From: Nitzschia sp. DOCU1
Lineage: Eukaryota; Bacillariophyta; Bacillariophyceae; Bacillariales; Bacillariaceae
DNA: 64,000 nucleotides
Assembly (NCBI GenBank): GCA_951394045.1
Contig: OX595987.1
Span: forward strand, 372,001-436,000
Direction of reading: 5' to 3'
Shown here: piece after piece, positions 19,114-29,504 of the stretch
How the letters are laid out: each line of letters begins with the position of its first letter
Position numbering within the stretch: the first letter of the stretch is position 1
Notes under the pieces: generated by a model
Told to the model about the DNA's origin: nothing
The model's input: only the letters and a program-made list of their open reading frames with translations
Databases searched by the model: none
Translations under genes and position numbers: made by a program

Positions 19114-20690
19114 TCAATGCGTCCATGGTCTGATCGTACAGTACGGAATCACCCCAAATCGGAGCCCTATTTGTCCACCGCCGAGAGACTGGGAATTGGC
19201 GCGGGCATACAAGTACCGAAAGGTCCTGGTGCAGACTTGAATTGGTTGCTTGTTGAATGGATCTTGGCGCAACTGACAAAGAAACCCAACGTTTGCAGCT
19301 TCTTCATTCCGGGGACTAGTACCATCCGCTTTGTCACCATCCATCGCAGGCTCATTGCTATCCATCTTCTCCTCGTGTGCGATAGGTGGCCGTTTGGTCG
19401 ATACCAGCGGTGTGATAAAGGATGTGTTGCCACTCGCAGGCAATCGAGCTTCAGCGCAGCCCTCATCGCGATCCATGGAAGTCTTCCTTCGTGTTAGAGC
19501 AGACGCCGGAGTCATGACACTGAGGAAGTTTGTCGAGGATCCCTTGTTGCGCACCATGGCAATGAGAGATTCTGTCAGGGGACTCAAGTCTCGAAATCGT
19601 TCCGATGACTCCTCCCACGGACTTAACTCCTGACTACCGTCCAGAGACTTTTGGCGTGTGGGCTGACTTTGATTAGAGTGCACCTGTTCATTGCATTGCG
19701 TTGATGTCATGCCGGGGCTATCCAGGACTTCCGATGGACCGCCCCTGTCTTCTCTGTCGGATGGCGAACTTTGAGCTTGATGACCCCCAGTCTCTAGTAG
19801 AAGCTGATCGTCAGTATCAACGTGCGACGGCTGAAGAGATTCTTGGGAGGCCCCGGACAAATCCGTTCAAAGTCTGCCTTTCCAGGCAGCAACGGTGAGG
19901 CGCCCATCGAACCCTGAGTTTCCTTCAAGCTGGAAACAGCATTGGCACGCCCGACTCCACTCCTTTCTGATTGAGAGGCGCAAGTGTCGTTCTGAAACTG
20001 CGACTCGTCTGGCGACTGCTGCTGTGGTGGCGGCGGCGTTGCCAGTTTCGGAGTCCGGGGGGAAGCCTTTCAAAGTCCGCCGTTTCGGGTAGCCCAATAC
20101 TGCTGCTGAAAGAATGCGGCCCTTCTGGTGACTGCTGTGGTGGCGGCGGTGCAGATTTGGGAGGTCCCGGGTAAAATCCTTCAAAATCCGCCGTTTCGGG
20201 TAGACGTATACTACTACTGAAAGAATCTTGTGTTGCATGATCCAAATGTTGCTGACTGCCGTTCCCATTGAAAGCTTGCAAAGGTGGCCGTGATCGCGAC
20301 TCCTGAGCAGGAGAAGCTGAGAATCCTGGGACAACATTGTCGACTTTTGGAGTTTTCGTCGTCGGCGGCGTTAGTAAATCCTTGGGGGTGGAACGGCGTC
20401 GACGGCTGGGGCGTCGCCGTTCTGGGTAATTCTTAGCATCGACTGGGGTACCGGAGGACGCGCCGTGAATAGTTTGTACTTGTTTACGACTGTCTGTAGC
20501 AAACGAGACGGCGGGTCCTCGTTTGCTTAATGGCTTCGGTGTTGTAGCTGCGTTCGAGTGGTCAGCAGTAGTAGCACTTATGTTTGGAACGTGCTGTTTC
20601 AATGAGCTTGTTCTGTCAGCGGCGCTGGGAATTTTCTTCTCCTTATGCGATGAGCAGGCAACGTGTTTTCTTTCAGGTCTTCTTTATCCG
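19114..20690 (-). pseudogene. Pro/Ser-rich disordered protein frame broken by two homopolymer frameshifts
   Basis: The minus strand reads continuously coding-like, low-complexity Ser/Pro/Arg sequence, but in three successive frames. The first is open from about 20690 to 20060, the second from about 20060 to 19853, and the third from 19852 to 19114. A repeated motif shows that the frames belong together: PETADFEGFYPGPPKSAPPPPQQ (about 20120-20200), PETADFERLP (about 20065-20090) and KADFERICPGPPK (about 19845-19885). Frame changes coincide with a G6 run at 20057-20062 (plus strand) and a C4 run at 19851-19854. At each, one additional base would restore the frame. No domain is recognised. It lies directly 3' of the CRAL-TRIO gene on the same strand and might be that gene's disordered C-terminal extension. 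It is either a degenerating gene or a gene hit by assembly indels. Confidence 0.5.
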
Positions 20691-20899
20691 CTTTGTTTGT
20701 ATCCTTCGCTTTGGAAGGACTTGTCGCCTGGAAGGAGTCATACTCGCCATCCTCATATTCATCAACAAAGTATAATAAATCGTGGCCATTGTCACCCCCA
20801 GTTCGAGCTTGTTTGGCCACAGATTCTTGTTCTTCTGGTACCTCTTGATCATGACACTTACTCTGAATCTTTCTCCATGGCGGGAGAAGGCTTCCACTA

Positions 20900-22174
20900 T
20901 CATCGATGGATTGGCCCAACGGTATGAGCCACTTTGGCATTACAAATGGTCCGCTCCTTCTCTCGAATTTTCGCCCATGTTTCAATGTGCGCCTCGAGAA
21001 TCACCTCGCCGTCGTCGCTAATTGGCAGCGAATTCGCTTGAATCCCACAAGTTTGTAGGGCATACTTGAGCTCCAACATTGAGCCTGAAGAAAAATGAGT
21101 AGACCGCCGTCAGAATCCGAATAAAGCAACTTGTGAAACCAGATTCATCCATCGGTGCTATCGAAAGCGTCACATTCGAACCTACCAGAATGTATTCGGG
21201 TACTCTCCCGATGCAACATTTTTGTTCCGATGTACGCCAGGGTGAGAAAGGGATTGATAGTTGTCGACGAATCCGAGATTAAACAAGAATGAAACGCTGC
21301 AACATGAATTGGCAAGTGGGGCATGATGCGCGCCATTTGCCAAATCGTATTGCGATCCATCACTCCCCCTGAATACCAGGCTATCAGCACGCGTCCTCGC
21401 CGCTGAGATTCTGCATCATTCGTCCGTAAGGCCATATTGCCGTAAAATATGCATTGCATCTGAATACACCGACGAACATTCCATGTAGACGGATGAGATT
21501 TCCTCCTGAACAAGGATCACAGTTGGCCCTCGCCGCTCTATGCTTCAATTGCAAGTCATGTATCATACCTGGCAGGTGGGAGATATATCTGGGTTGTACA
21601 ACTGATTGAAGACGCACGATATCAGCCGACCACTGGCATCTCGAACTGGCAAATCTTGCATCCAACCACTGTAGAGGCACCTGAGAGTATCTGGATCCAG
21701 GTCGTCCTGAGTAATTTCTCGCCCCAGTAGCTTCTTTCCAAAGAGTTCTAGTTTGAGTTCAAAGTGCCCCACAAATCGCCGCACCGCTGCTTGTACGTCA
21801 AATCGATCAGCTCGCAAAAACGCCAAACGAAAGGCTTCATTCTGGACATACGCCGGGTTCAGACCAAAGGCCAATTCATAAGCGGGCACTTTTGTCGAAG
21901 CCGACAAGGTTTTGTAAGAGTAGTGAGTGTCCAGTCGGTGTTGAAACTCGGCCAATGTGGCTTCAATAAAAGCACGGTCTTCTTCCTGTTGATAAATCCC
22001 TGTGGCAATGCCAGGACGATCGAACGTCACCTGATCTCCGGCGGAAACGCTTTCGTTTTCGGTCGACCCGTAAGCCGGCGGCGCACGAAACAAAGCCTCT
22101 TGTTCACGCCGCAACTGATTCGATGGTTCATCGTCTTCACCTGAACCATAGGTCCGAAACGGCCACCTATTCAT
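20900..22174 (-). CDS. CRAL-TRIO (SEC14-like) domain protein, three exons
   Basis: Exons 22174-21569, 21459-21186 and 21084-20900 are joined by 109- and 101-bp GT-AG introns to give 354 residues. The frame is open upstream to 22225, but the first ATG is at 22174. Conserved family blocks are LAFLRADRFDVQAAVRRF (about 122-139), LSGW-like YSGWMQDLPVRDASGRLI ahead of the first junction, then FYGNMALRTNDAESQRRG and VLIAWYSGG in exon 2. PIHVAAFHSC and the HYG-like IHSG-S block span the second junction, and SLPISDDGEV follows in exon 3. CRAL-TRIO domains bind hydrophobic ligands such as phosphoinositides or tocopherols, and diatoms encode many. The tail after KIREKER is short and ends at a TGA, but the coding-like sequence continuing on the same strand suggests the native C-terminus may be longer. 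Confidence 0.75.
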
Positions 22175-23327
22175 GATCGATGCTTCTCTTTTTGCTATCG
22201 TTCCATTTTTGCGATGCTCTATCAAGGAGTTGCCGTGGGTATTGCACCTTTATGCCAGGGGCAGAGAAGAGTGAAGAGCGTATCGAGGAAATGAGAGGTG
22301 GACCGCTAAAATCCGCAACAACAAAAATGAAGCGTCGCTGTCGATCGAACACGTGGAGCGGCGAGAGCGCTGCCTTTTGACTTGCTCGACTTCGCCTCTG
22401 GCAGAGGTGCTGGTGTCTTTTTCCTACTCCCATGCAATCAGAGGTAGCCCGTTGAAAGAGTAATAGTACTCGTACTCCAGGTACTAGTTATCATGGGGGT
22501 TCTAAAAGCAACAGCTTTGTGGATCTAAACGACGATTATATTGAAGATTTCTCAGGTTTGTCGAGAGTCTCAAATTACTCAGAGCAGTCGGCTTGTGGTA
22601 ATCTACTCGGGTCGTCACGAGCCTCCAATGATGGATAGTAGTAGCAAGTCTTCTTTTGCGTCGCGTAACCGCCTCTATCACATAGCACTTTCGTCTAGAC
22701 TCGATTGGGAGAGCCGCAGGACATTTCACTGCTGGGCGTAGTAGTCCAAGCTCAGCCCAAGATGTAGGAGCCAGTGGCCAAAGACCAATGATCTGCAATG
22801 TTACACTAGAAGTAGCAGCGTGAACCAAAGAGTATAGGTACGTAACTAGCATCGAAGCTCCTAGCAGTAAAAGTCAGGAAGCTTGGAAGAGTCGTTATCT
22901 GCAGGAGTGTCTCCCCGTACTGTGGAGTTCCGGCTGCACCATTTCGGCGGTCATTCTACCGGCACGCAACGACGAAAGAGTACAATGCATTCATTCCACT
23001 TTGATACCTCTACTGTTCCAAGTTGTTCACGGGATTTACTTCTAGCTAGAGTAGCCATTCAATGTGCATGTCTAACAACCAAATGACATACTCAACGACG
23101 CGCGTTCAGGCTAGGCAGATAAGTGTCACCTCCCAACGAAATCGCCGACTCGTGTGGAAACTGTAAATTGCCCTATTCTTCTATTCTACAGGGGCCACCA
23201 AGCCTTGAAGTAGTCGCGGCCCCACCAAACCATTAGGATGCGGTGCCACGAAACCACTTCTCTAGTCACAACCTCAACATACACACATTCAAGGCCAGCT
23301 GAAACGTTCCCTCCAAACGTCATTTCT
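22175..23327. other. Spacer without a supported gene
   Basis: This 1.15-kb region lies between the CRAL-TRIO start and the 3' end of the DUF2997-like gene, and should hold the CRAL-TRIO promoter. Small frames on both strands (for example 22502-22852, minus) show no conserved pattern. No tRNA-like sequence was recognised. Confidence 0.35.
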
Positions 23328-23693
23328 TTACCAGGAAGACTTTCCCTCCCACGAGTCTCCTCCTAACGATGAATCTCCCACTGTTTCTGTCAACGTTTGA
23401 TCAATGACAATTTCTTGTTCAAACATTTCTTCGGTAGGATTGGAGAGAATGACTTCCCCCAAGGCTTCATTGATCTTTTCTGTGACGGATTGACAGTTCT
23501 CGCCCTTGACCCCGCGTACCACTTCTTCTACTCGACCGTCGGGATAAATTTTGAATTCGATTTGTTCAATGCGGCCTTGCAACCTTGTCGCGACTGTCCG
23601 GCAGGATGGGAGCGGAGTAAAGGCTTGGACGGAAGTTCTGGAAAATGCCGCCAAAGCAATGACTCCAAGATATCTTTGGTAGGAAAAAGTCAT
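23328..23693 (-). CDS. Plastid-targeted DUF2997-like protein
   Basis: The 121-residue product starts at ATG 23693. Residues 1-24 form a signal peptide ending A24|F25 (SVQA|FTPLPS), the plastid presequence motif of diatoms. The mature part contains IEFKIYPDGRVEEVVRGVKG-x-NC, then VTEKINEALGEVI. This matches the small DUF2997 proteins that cyanobacteria and some algal plastids encode (E-F-x-I-x-PDG-x-V at the start, G-x-x-C-x-x-x-T in the middle). The single Cys of this block is conserved in the family as I know it. Function is unknown; a thylakoid or stromal role is inferred from targeting and cyanobacterial ancestry. The acidic Gly/Ser tail looks disordered. No intron is seen. Confidence 0.72.
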   Translation of the reverse strand: MTFSYQRYLGVIALAAFSRTSVQAFTPLPSCRTVATRLQGRIEQIEFKIYPDGRVEEVVRGVKGENCQSVTEKINEALGEVILSNPTEEMFEQEIVIDQTLTETVGDSSLGGDSWEGKSSW

Positions 23694-24278
23694 GGTTGCT
23701 AGAAATATTCTTCTAATGCTGAAACAATCGGAATGCCGGTATAGTGTCACTTGATTGACTGTCAACCAAGGCGAGCAGAGCGAAGGACTCTAACGCAAAG
23801 AATGCAATTAGGATGAGGAAAAGGAAAATGGTGGTCGCAAAGTGAGAAGTTGTTCTGATTGGATAATGGATCTTTGTTTACAGAGGTTTTGTACTGCGTT
23901 CTACGGCACTCAAAAACGCCGTGGCGAGCACGTGGTTGAGCGCGGACGGCGACGGGCAGATGACGAAAGCAGCCTTCGGCCACGTCACCTTTTATTCGAC
24001 GTCAGACTCATGAATGAACCACGTCTCATGATTTGCTTCCCGCCATTCGAAATCGGACGGCGGGCAGAACATAGAAACAGGAAGAGCTCTACAAAAATCT
24101 GCGAATGAGAGTTTTTACGACTGTTGCTCTTCCTTTTCGTCCTTTCGCCCTTCTTGCAACCACTCTCTAGTTGGTGGCACATGGTGAGCTTTCACGAAAG
24201 TGAGGGGGAAAGCATTACTACTCTATTCTTGTTCGTTGGTGATTGCGTTGTTTCTCGTGGATAGTTTGTGAAGAAAGC
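23694..24278. other. Divergent spacer between DUF2997-like gene and dnaJ
   Basis: This 585-bp interval holds promoters for both genes. No convincing coding frame or defined motif was identified. Confidence 0.35.
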
Positions 24279-25792
24279 ATGGCGACTTTGGCAACCGCAG
24301 CGACGAAAACGAACGCACGGCTCGTCGTCACTCGTCGAATCGTATCGGTCAATGGGATTGCAGCCCTCGACTCTGCTGCTGGCAACTTTGTCACTTCATC
24401 CGGTGATTCTTCTTCGCGTCCAACTACAAGATCCTATAGCGTCCTTCTCCAACGTCACTCTCATGGACTTGGACGGTTGCAAACTGCACCTATTTCTGCC
24501 CAAAAGACGACAAGATTTGATCCTTCGCGCCGTGCGTTTTCTTCCGATAAGAAACGGGACTTTTATGAACTATTGGGAGTTCCAAGGTCGGCCGATAAGG
24601 CAGAAATCAAAAAGGCGTACTTCAAACTTGCCAAACAATACCATCCTGACACGAACAAGGTACGTGCCATGTAGAGTTCTATTGGAACTGAGTGGTTGGC
24701 AGTTGACGCAACGCTACTAGAAGAATGAGGGAAAATGCCTCACTCTATTCTATGCTGGGTTTTTGAATATTGTTGATATTGTCTGCGAATTTCCAACAGG
24801 GCGATGACAAGGCGGCAGACAAGTTCAAAGAAGTGACGGAAGCTTATGAAGTCTTGAGCGATGATCAACAGCGTCAAATGTACGATCAATTTGGTCACGC
24901 CGGAACCGACCCCAACTTTCAACAAGGAAACCCGTTTGGTGGTGGTGGGGCGGGCAATCCCTTTGCTGGGTTTAATTTTGGTGACGGAAGTTTCCACTTT
25001 TCGTCGAGTGGCCCGGGTGCCTCTCAAATTGATCCGGAAGAGTTGTTTGATGCCTTTTTCGGTGGAGGCGCCCGGCGGCGGCGGGGTCCTCGTCGAGGTG
25101 CCGATTTGCAAATGCATGTTCGTCTTTCGTTTGAGGAAGCCGTGTTTGGAGCTTCCAAAGATTTGCATTTGCGATATCAAATTTTGAATCCGGAAAATGG
25201 CAAGGTTGAAATCAAAGAAAGAGAAGTGACAGTGGATACCCCACCAGGTATTGACAATGGAATGAACTTGCGATTGACAGGACAGGGTGCCGAAGGAGAT
25301 CCTGGTGCTCCTCGTGGAAACTTGTTGGTGCAGGTATTGGTGGATCCGGACGAGTATTTTCTTCGAGAAGGAGCGGACGTCCATACGGAAGCTCCCATTT
25401 CAATTACCCAGGCAATATTGGGAGGAAGTATTGATGTCCGAACGTTGAATGGAGAAGTAGAAGTGAAGATTCCCAAGGGTTGTCAACCCGATACCAAACT
25501 CATGCTTCGAGGAAAGGGAATTCAAAAGATGCACGCGCCATCCAAAGGAAATCATATTGTACACATCAAGGTTGAAATCCCCAAAACCATTACGGCGCGT
25601 CAAGAACAGCTACTTCGAGAGTTTGACGACGAGTCACGGCACCACGGAACAGGCATTTCAGGTAAGATAGCCAAGGCGGCAGAATCGGCTTTTGAATCAA
25701 TCTTTGGAAAGCACGACAAAAAGAAAAAGGATTCTTCCAAAGACGACGATGTCGAAGAAGAGAAGCAAGAAAAGAAGCAAGCGGCGTCATAG
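24279..25792 (+). CDS. Mitochondrial DnaJ/Hsp40 co-chaperone lacking the zinc-finger region
   Basis: Exons 24279-24659 and 24800-25792 are joined by a 140-bp GT-AG intron inside the J domain, giving 457 residues. Residues 1-~88 are rich in Arg/Ser/Thr with few acids and end in RRAFSS, a typical mitochondrial presequence. The J domain spans about 93-160, with the Hsp70-stimulating HPD motif at 122-124. A Gly/Phe-rich linker follows ([18 protein letters not shown]). Two C-terminal substrate-binding barrels come next: [21 protein letters not shown], then [37 protein letters not shown] and [17 protein letters not shown]. The four CxxCxGxG zinc motifs expected after FGASKDL are absent; [13 protein letters not shown] occupies that place. 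It ends in a Lys/Asp-rich tail. It should assist mitochondrial Hsp70 in folding or import. Confidence 0.9.
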
Positions 25793-26309
25793 CCTGGCAT
25801 AATGTTAGTAGCCGCCTATTTTGTTCTATGAAAAGCAATGTACAACGTTGCCCTAAGCAGTGGCGGAAGAAGTCATCAGAACAGGGCGTCCCGGAATAGA
25901 AAGTAGCTGAAGGCAGAGGATAATGATCGTGGTGGTTAAGGAATCCGTAGTACTTAACATATCCTTGAACAGCGGCCCTAACCCCGACAAAAGAATTCTA
26001 GCTAGAACGCATTGAACCCGTTATCCATTGGGGGTACCTGATAGCCAGGCTGAACCTTTGCCTATTGCAACGCGCATCGCCGAGCGCTCTAGCAAGCGAG
26101 TGATATCAACTGTAGTAGAAGCGAGATGTATAACACTATCAAACCCATTGCTACAAGCCCACACTATCAAAACATACAAGACGATCTTGACCCCATTCAG
26201 CAAGGTGTATGCATTTGTGCAAAAGTGTCGACTTAATAGAGCCTTCACAAAGAGCTATGGGCAAATCTAACAACCATCACCACAGCCACGCCGTTTCCTA
26301 GAGGATAAT
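25793..26309. other. Convergent 3' spacer
   Basis: This 517-bp region lies between the 3' ends of dnaJ and the small mitochondrial protein gene. Frames of 75-82 codons at 26021-26270 overlap on both strands without recognisable features. I see nothing functional in it. Confidence 0.35.
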
Positions 26310-26965
26310 TTACGGCTTGACTCGGTCACCATATTCATCGAGGTGAACCCACTCTCCCGTCTTCTCATCGATAAACTCGGTCCATTCGGCATTTTGCGGG
26401 ATCAAACCCTCGTACTTGGCCGGGTCGTTCAACACCCACTTTTCCTTTCCAACAATATCAGTCACCTCGTGACCTTGCGCAGCCAAGATTTCCTCGACTT
26501 CCTTTCCGGGAGACAAATCCAAGTGATCCGTTTCGACAACGAGCGGGGGCTCAATAAACTGGTGGAGCGGAGGAGGCGACGAGAGGGTAAATTCCAGAGT
26601 CTGAGAGATCAGGGGCACCACCACGTTATCCCCGGGGCTCAATTCCGCCGAGAAAGCACGAGCGACTGCGTTCAGGCAATGATTTTGCAAGAGTTAAACA
26701 GCAAGAGAGTATAAAGTAATGTGAGATAACAGGTAATAACATTACATAACTTCTACCATCGAGGATCCATCGGATCCACAACGCTTGCGCAGAGCCTAAA
26801 ATGTTCGCACGTCGTCCGTCTCTACGAAACTCTACGTAGGCTTTCCGTACAAAGGTGAAGGCCGCCAATCCAATCCTCTCCTGCATCGTCTTGGTCTCTT
26901 CTCTCTTTCGTACCTGTTCGTGCCGCCATTGGTCGGACAGCTTTACGAGCAACAGAGGCCAACAT
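26310..26965 (-). CDS. Small predicted mitochondrial protein of unknown function
   Basis: Exon 1 (26965-26914) and exon 2 (26665-26310) are joined across a 248-bp GT-AG intron in phase 1, giving 135 residues. Exon 1 encodes almost only a presequence: Arg/Ala-rich, no acids (MLASVARKAVRPMAART), continued by VARAFSAEL at the start of exon 2, with RAFSA as a likely processing site. The mature part has a beta-like segment (NVVVPLISQTLEFTL), a Pro-rich turn, and an acidic C-terminal half with EKWVLNDPAKYEGLIPQ and EKTGEWVHLDEYGDRV. I do not recognise a family. It could be a lineage-specific subunit of a mitochondrial complex. The exon structure is convincing because the leader and the mature protein fuse in frame. 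Confidence 0.65.
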
Positions 26966-27361
26966 CTCGAAAATTATCTATTGCAATGATTGATGATGTA
27001 AGAAAGGGGGAGACTAATTGTTACACCAGAATCTGGAAAGACCATTGGCATGGCCCACACAAAACAAAAGCGGCGAAGATCGGCGCCCGTTCTCCTCGTC
27101 GTCATCATCGGAACGAAAAGATGGTGTTGGATAGCTCGCCAACGCGCGCGCGCGGCAGACAAAGAGAGTTCGCATTGAGCGCACCGATTCATCCGATTGA
27201 AGTTTGATGTCATGTGGGACTGCCATTCAGGACTCAAACCCCACCACTCATTTTTCTTCTCGTCGTGTTGTCGTCGAAGGCAAAATGTATCATACATACC
27301 AACTTCGCTTTCACACCTACCGCAATGGCGAAAGTCAGCAGGCTTGACGTCGTAATCACCC
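26966..27361. other. Divergent spacer upstream of the dioxygenase gene
   Basis: This 396-bp divergent promoter region contains a short alternating GC run (CGCGCGCGCG near 27143). No coding feature is supported. Confidence 0.35.
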
Positions 27362-28054
27362 ATGCCGGTGCAGCAGCAAGTCCAATATATTCATACAGCT
27401 CAGGGTTGTGCCTACGTTATTGATTCTGTGTTCGACCAGGAATCGCTGCAATGGATTGATGACTTTCGACTTGCCCTTCCTCTGGACGGCAAGCGACCGA
27501 CGGTCGATCGTCGGTTTTTCGCGGACGGTCCCATCGATGAGGAGACGTTCCATGGGCACCCTGCACAAATAGAAGGCATGACGCTACACGCCGAACGGCC
27601 AGTGGCTCATTTGTTGGAAACTGCTATTTGCCGAGCTCTTTCATCCGACGACCAGACAGTGGCAGACTGTCACGTCTTTCGATACCAACGTTTCCTGGAA
27701 TATACCAAAGCAGGATCCAAGCTAGATCCACATACGGATGGTACGAAAGTATGCGATGATACCAAGAAAGTGTCCACGCATACGCTATTGCTCTATTTGA
27801 CCGATTGCACGGCGGGGGGAGAAACGGTACTAATGAAAGAATGCACCAAAGAACTTCCCCGGTCGGGATTATCAAACGACTCCTTGGGAAAGAATGGCGA
27901 TGGAGACTCTGTCGTTATCTATGCGACACAGCCACGTCGTGGTAGGATTTTGCTATTTCCACATGCAACACCACATGCCGGGGCGACAGTCGTGTCGGTC
28001 CCAAAGATTTGTTTGAGGGCAGAAGTAACGCTAGTATTGTCCCAATCGTCGTGA
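27362..28054 (+). CDS. 2-oxoglutarate/Fe(II)-dependent dioxygenase (prolyl-4-hydroxylase-like)
   Basis: The frame encodes 230 residues from ATG 27362, with no intron. The iron triad is visible as H124-x-D126 (LDPHTDG) and a distal His in FPHATPHAGATV (His201 or His205). R219 in LRAEV fits the 2-oxoglutarate carboxylate. The double-stranded beta-helix continues around TLLLYLTDCTAGGETVL, which matches the Y-L-x-x-x-x-x-GGET core of prolyl-4-hydroxylase-type enzymes. The N-terminal ~95 residues include FDQESLQWIDDFR. No targeting peptide is evident. It probably hydroxylates a protein side chain, but the substrate cannot be read from the sequence; alternative substrates such as nucleic acid bases are less likely from the GGET core. 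Confidence 0.82.
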   Translation: MPVQQQVQYIHTAQGCAYVIDSVFDQESLQWIDDFRLALPLDGKRPTVDRRFFADGPIDEETFHGHPAQIEGMTLHAERPVAHLLETAICRALSSDDQTVADCHVFRYQRFLEYTKAGSKLDPHTDGTKVCDDTKKVSTHTLLLYLTDCTAGGETVLMKECTKELPRSGLSNDSLGKNGDGDSVVIYATQPRRGRILLFPHATPHAGATVVSVPKICLRAEVTLVLSQSS

Positions 28055-28415
28055 CTAGGATGAGCACAAACTAGTATAGACAGCCATTTTTTGGTCGTCG
28101 ACCAAACGAATCAATCATTGCTAGCTAACCATTACAATACCATTTCCAGTGGGACGAGGCGTAGTCGCAACGCGGTTACCAAGGCCGTGGAAAGAGGCCA
28201 TGACGCTGTTATCTAGGCGGAAGAACTTGCTTCCGAGACTGTTGGGCGTAGTTGTATGAGCATTTCAAAGTCACAATCGAGCTGACATTTCCGCGTCGCC
28301 GCGAGTACGGAAACATCGTCTTTCAACGAACAGTCTGGCAGTATATTGCCAAGCCTCCCTTCTTCTGCTGGGGCTCGTAGAGAAGAGACCCTCCTCCTTC
28401 ACCGAAACGTGAATT
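28055..28415. other. Convergent 3' spacer
   Basis: This 361-bp spacer separates the converging dioxygenase and protease genes. No gene, RNA or repeat is recognised. Confidence 0.35.
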
Positions 28416-29504
28416 TCATTCTTCTTTTTCTTTTTGATTTGTAGGCGCAGACAAGCGATAAAAATTAAACTGTTTCCCCAGATATTCCTCTGGGGACGGC
28501 AATGGTTTGGGACGTGGCATGGTTCGAATCCATTTGGATTGTCTTGTGGGCATGTCTTGAAAGTAATAATTGTCCTGAAGTGGCCATACCCTTAGGAGTA
28601 TGCGGCCACAAATCCAATCCATGGGAATCGGACCATAGTGTCTAGAATCCAAACTAAAGGGTGGACAGTCCCCTTCTAGCCACACGTGACCGTCAGGAAC
28701 AATGAGGGTTCGATTCACACTCGTATCGTCAGGTACTGGATCCCATGCCGTCATTGTTGTTGTATGTTTGTTCTTTGGCCACACAATTCCATAGTTGTTC
28801 TGACTGTCATAGATACTGGCATATTCTCCAAACCTTCCAACGACCTGTCCTGGTAGTCCAATAATGCGTTTACAAGAAACCCGGCCTGTCGTGGCATCTT
28901 TCCACAAGACGACATCTCCCGTTTGCAAGGCCAAGGTCCGCCAGGCCGTGCCAGTTTCCACTAACCACAAATCACCAATAAATTGCATGGTAGGCAACAT
29001 GCTGGGTCCCAAACTTGCTTGGATCGAAAAAGGAGCAAGGTTGGAATCTGTCAACGCATACGCCAGTACACAAGCTAGTGGCAAACGAACTGCCAAATAC
29101 CACAAATGATCTCGATGAATTCGTTGTCCACTGCCAAAGAGTCGAGGATGAAAGAGCTCTTTGGCGCGGTCTTGAACAAGCTGCTGGAATCTACTAGTAC
29201 TAGTAGTAGTCGTCGCAGTCGTAGAAGGAGATGATGAACTCGGCTTGGCAGAAGCGCGCCGTTCTTTGTTGCGTTGTTTTCGTTCAAGAGCTCGTCGTTC
29301 GGATCTCGAAAGAGGCGTCGTCGAAGTGGAAGAAGATGATGATGATGATGATGTCAAGCAACGTCGTTGTGGAAAACGACAGTGGATCTCTCGACAGTTC
29401 AACGTTGGTCGCCGTCTCATGATTACTTGTTGCCAGCACATGGTCGTCGTCAGCCTTGTCTCTACGGGTAGCATGACGCGGATGCGAATGGGCAATGAAA
29501 GCAT
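28416..29504 (-). CDS. S26 signal peptidase, mitochondrial inner-membrane protease type
   Basis: From ATG 29504 the product is 362 residues. The N-terminal ~120 residues are Arg/Ser/Thr-rich, including a poly-Ser run encoded by a short trinucleotide repeat near 29340, and look like a long mitochondrial presequence. A hydrophobic anchor (LAVRLPLACVLAYAL, about 137-151) precedes the catalytic domain. The Ser of GPSMLPTM (S168) and the Lys of CKRIIGLPGQVV (K212) form the Ser/Lys dyad. The later block GHVWLEGDCPP followed by SLDSRHYGPIP matches the conserved box E of IMP1/IMP2-type peptidases. It should cleave sorting signals of proteins inserted into the inner membrane. A plastid thylakoid peptidase is a less likely alternative, as no signal peptide with A|F is seen. 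Confidence 0.83.
   Translation of the reverse strand: MLSLPIRIRVMLPVETRLTTTMCWQQVIMRRRPTLNCREIHCRFPQRRCLTSSSSSSSSTSTTPLSRSERRALERKQRNKERRASAKPSSSSPSTTATTTTSTSRFQQLVQDRAKELFHPRLFGSGQRIHRDHLWYLAVRLPLACVLAYALTDSNLAPFSIQASLGPSMLPTMQFIGDLWLVETGTAWRTLALQTGDVVLWKDATTGRVSCKRIIGLPGQVVGRFGEYASIYDSQNNYGIVWPKNKHTTTMTAWDPVPDDTSVNRTLIVPDGHVWLEGDCPPFSLDSRHYGPIPMDWICGRILLRVWPLQDNYYFQDMPTRQSKWIRTMPRPKPLPSPEEYLGKQFNFYRLSAPTNQKEKEE

Noticed and set aside
28500..28720. tRNA B-box-like words (GGTTCGAATCC, GGTTCGATTC)
   Set aside because: They lie inside the conserved S26 protease coding frame and no cloverleaf can be formed around them.
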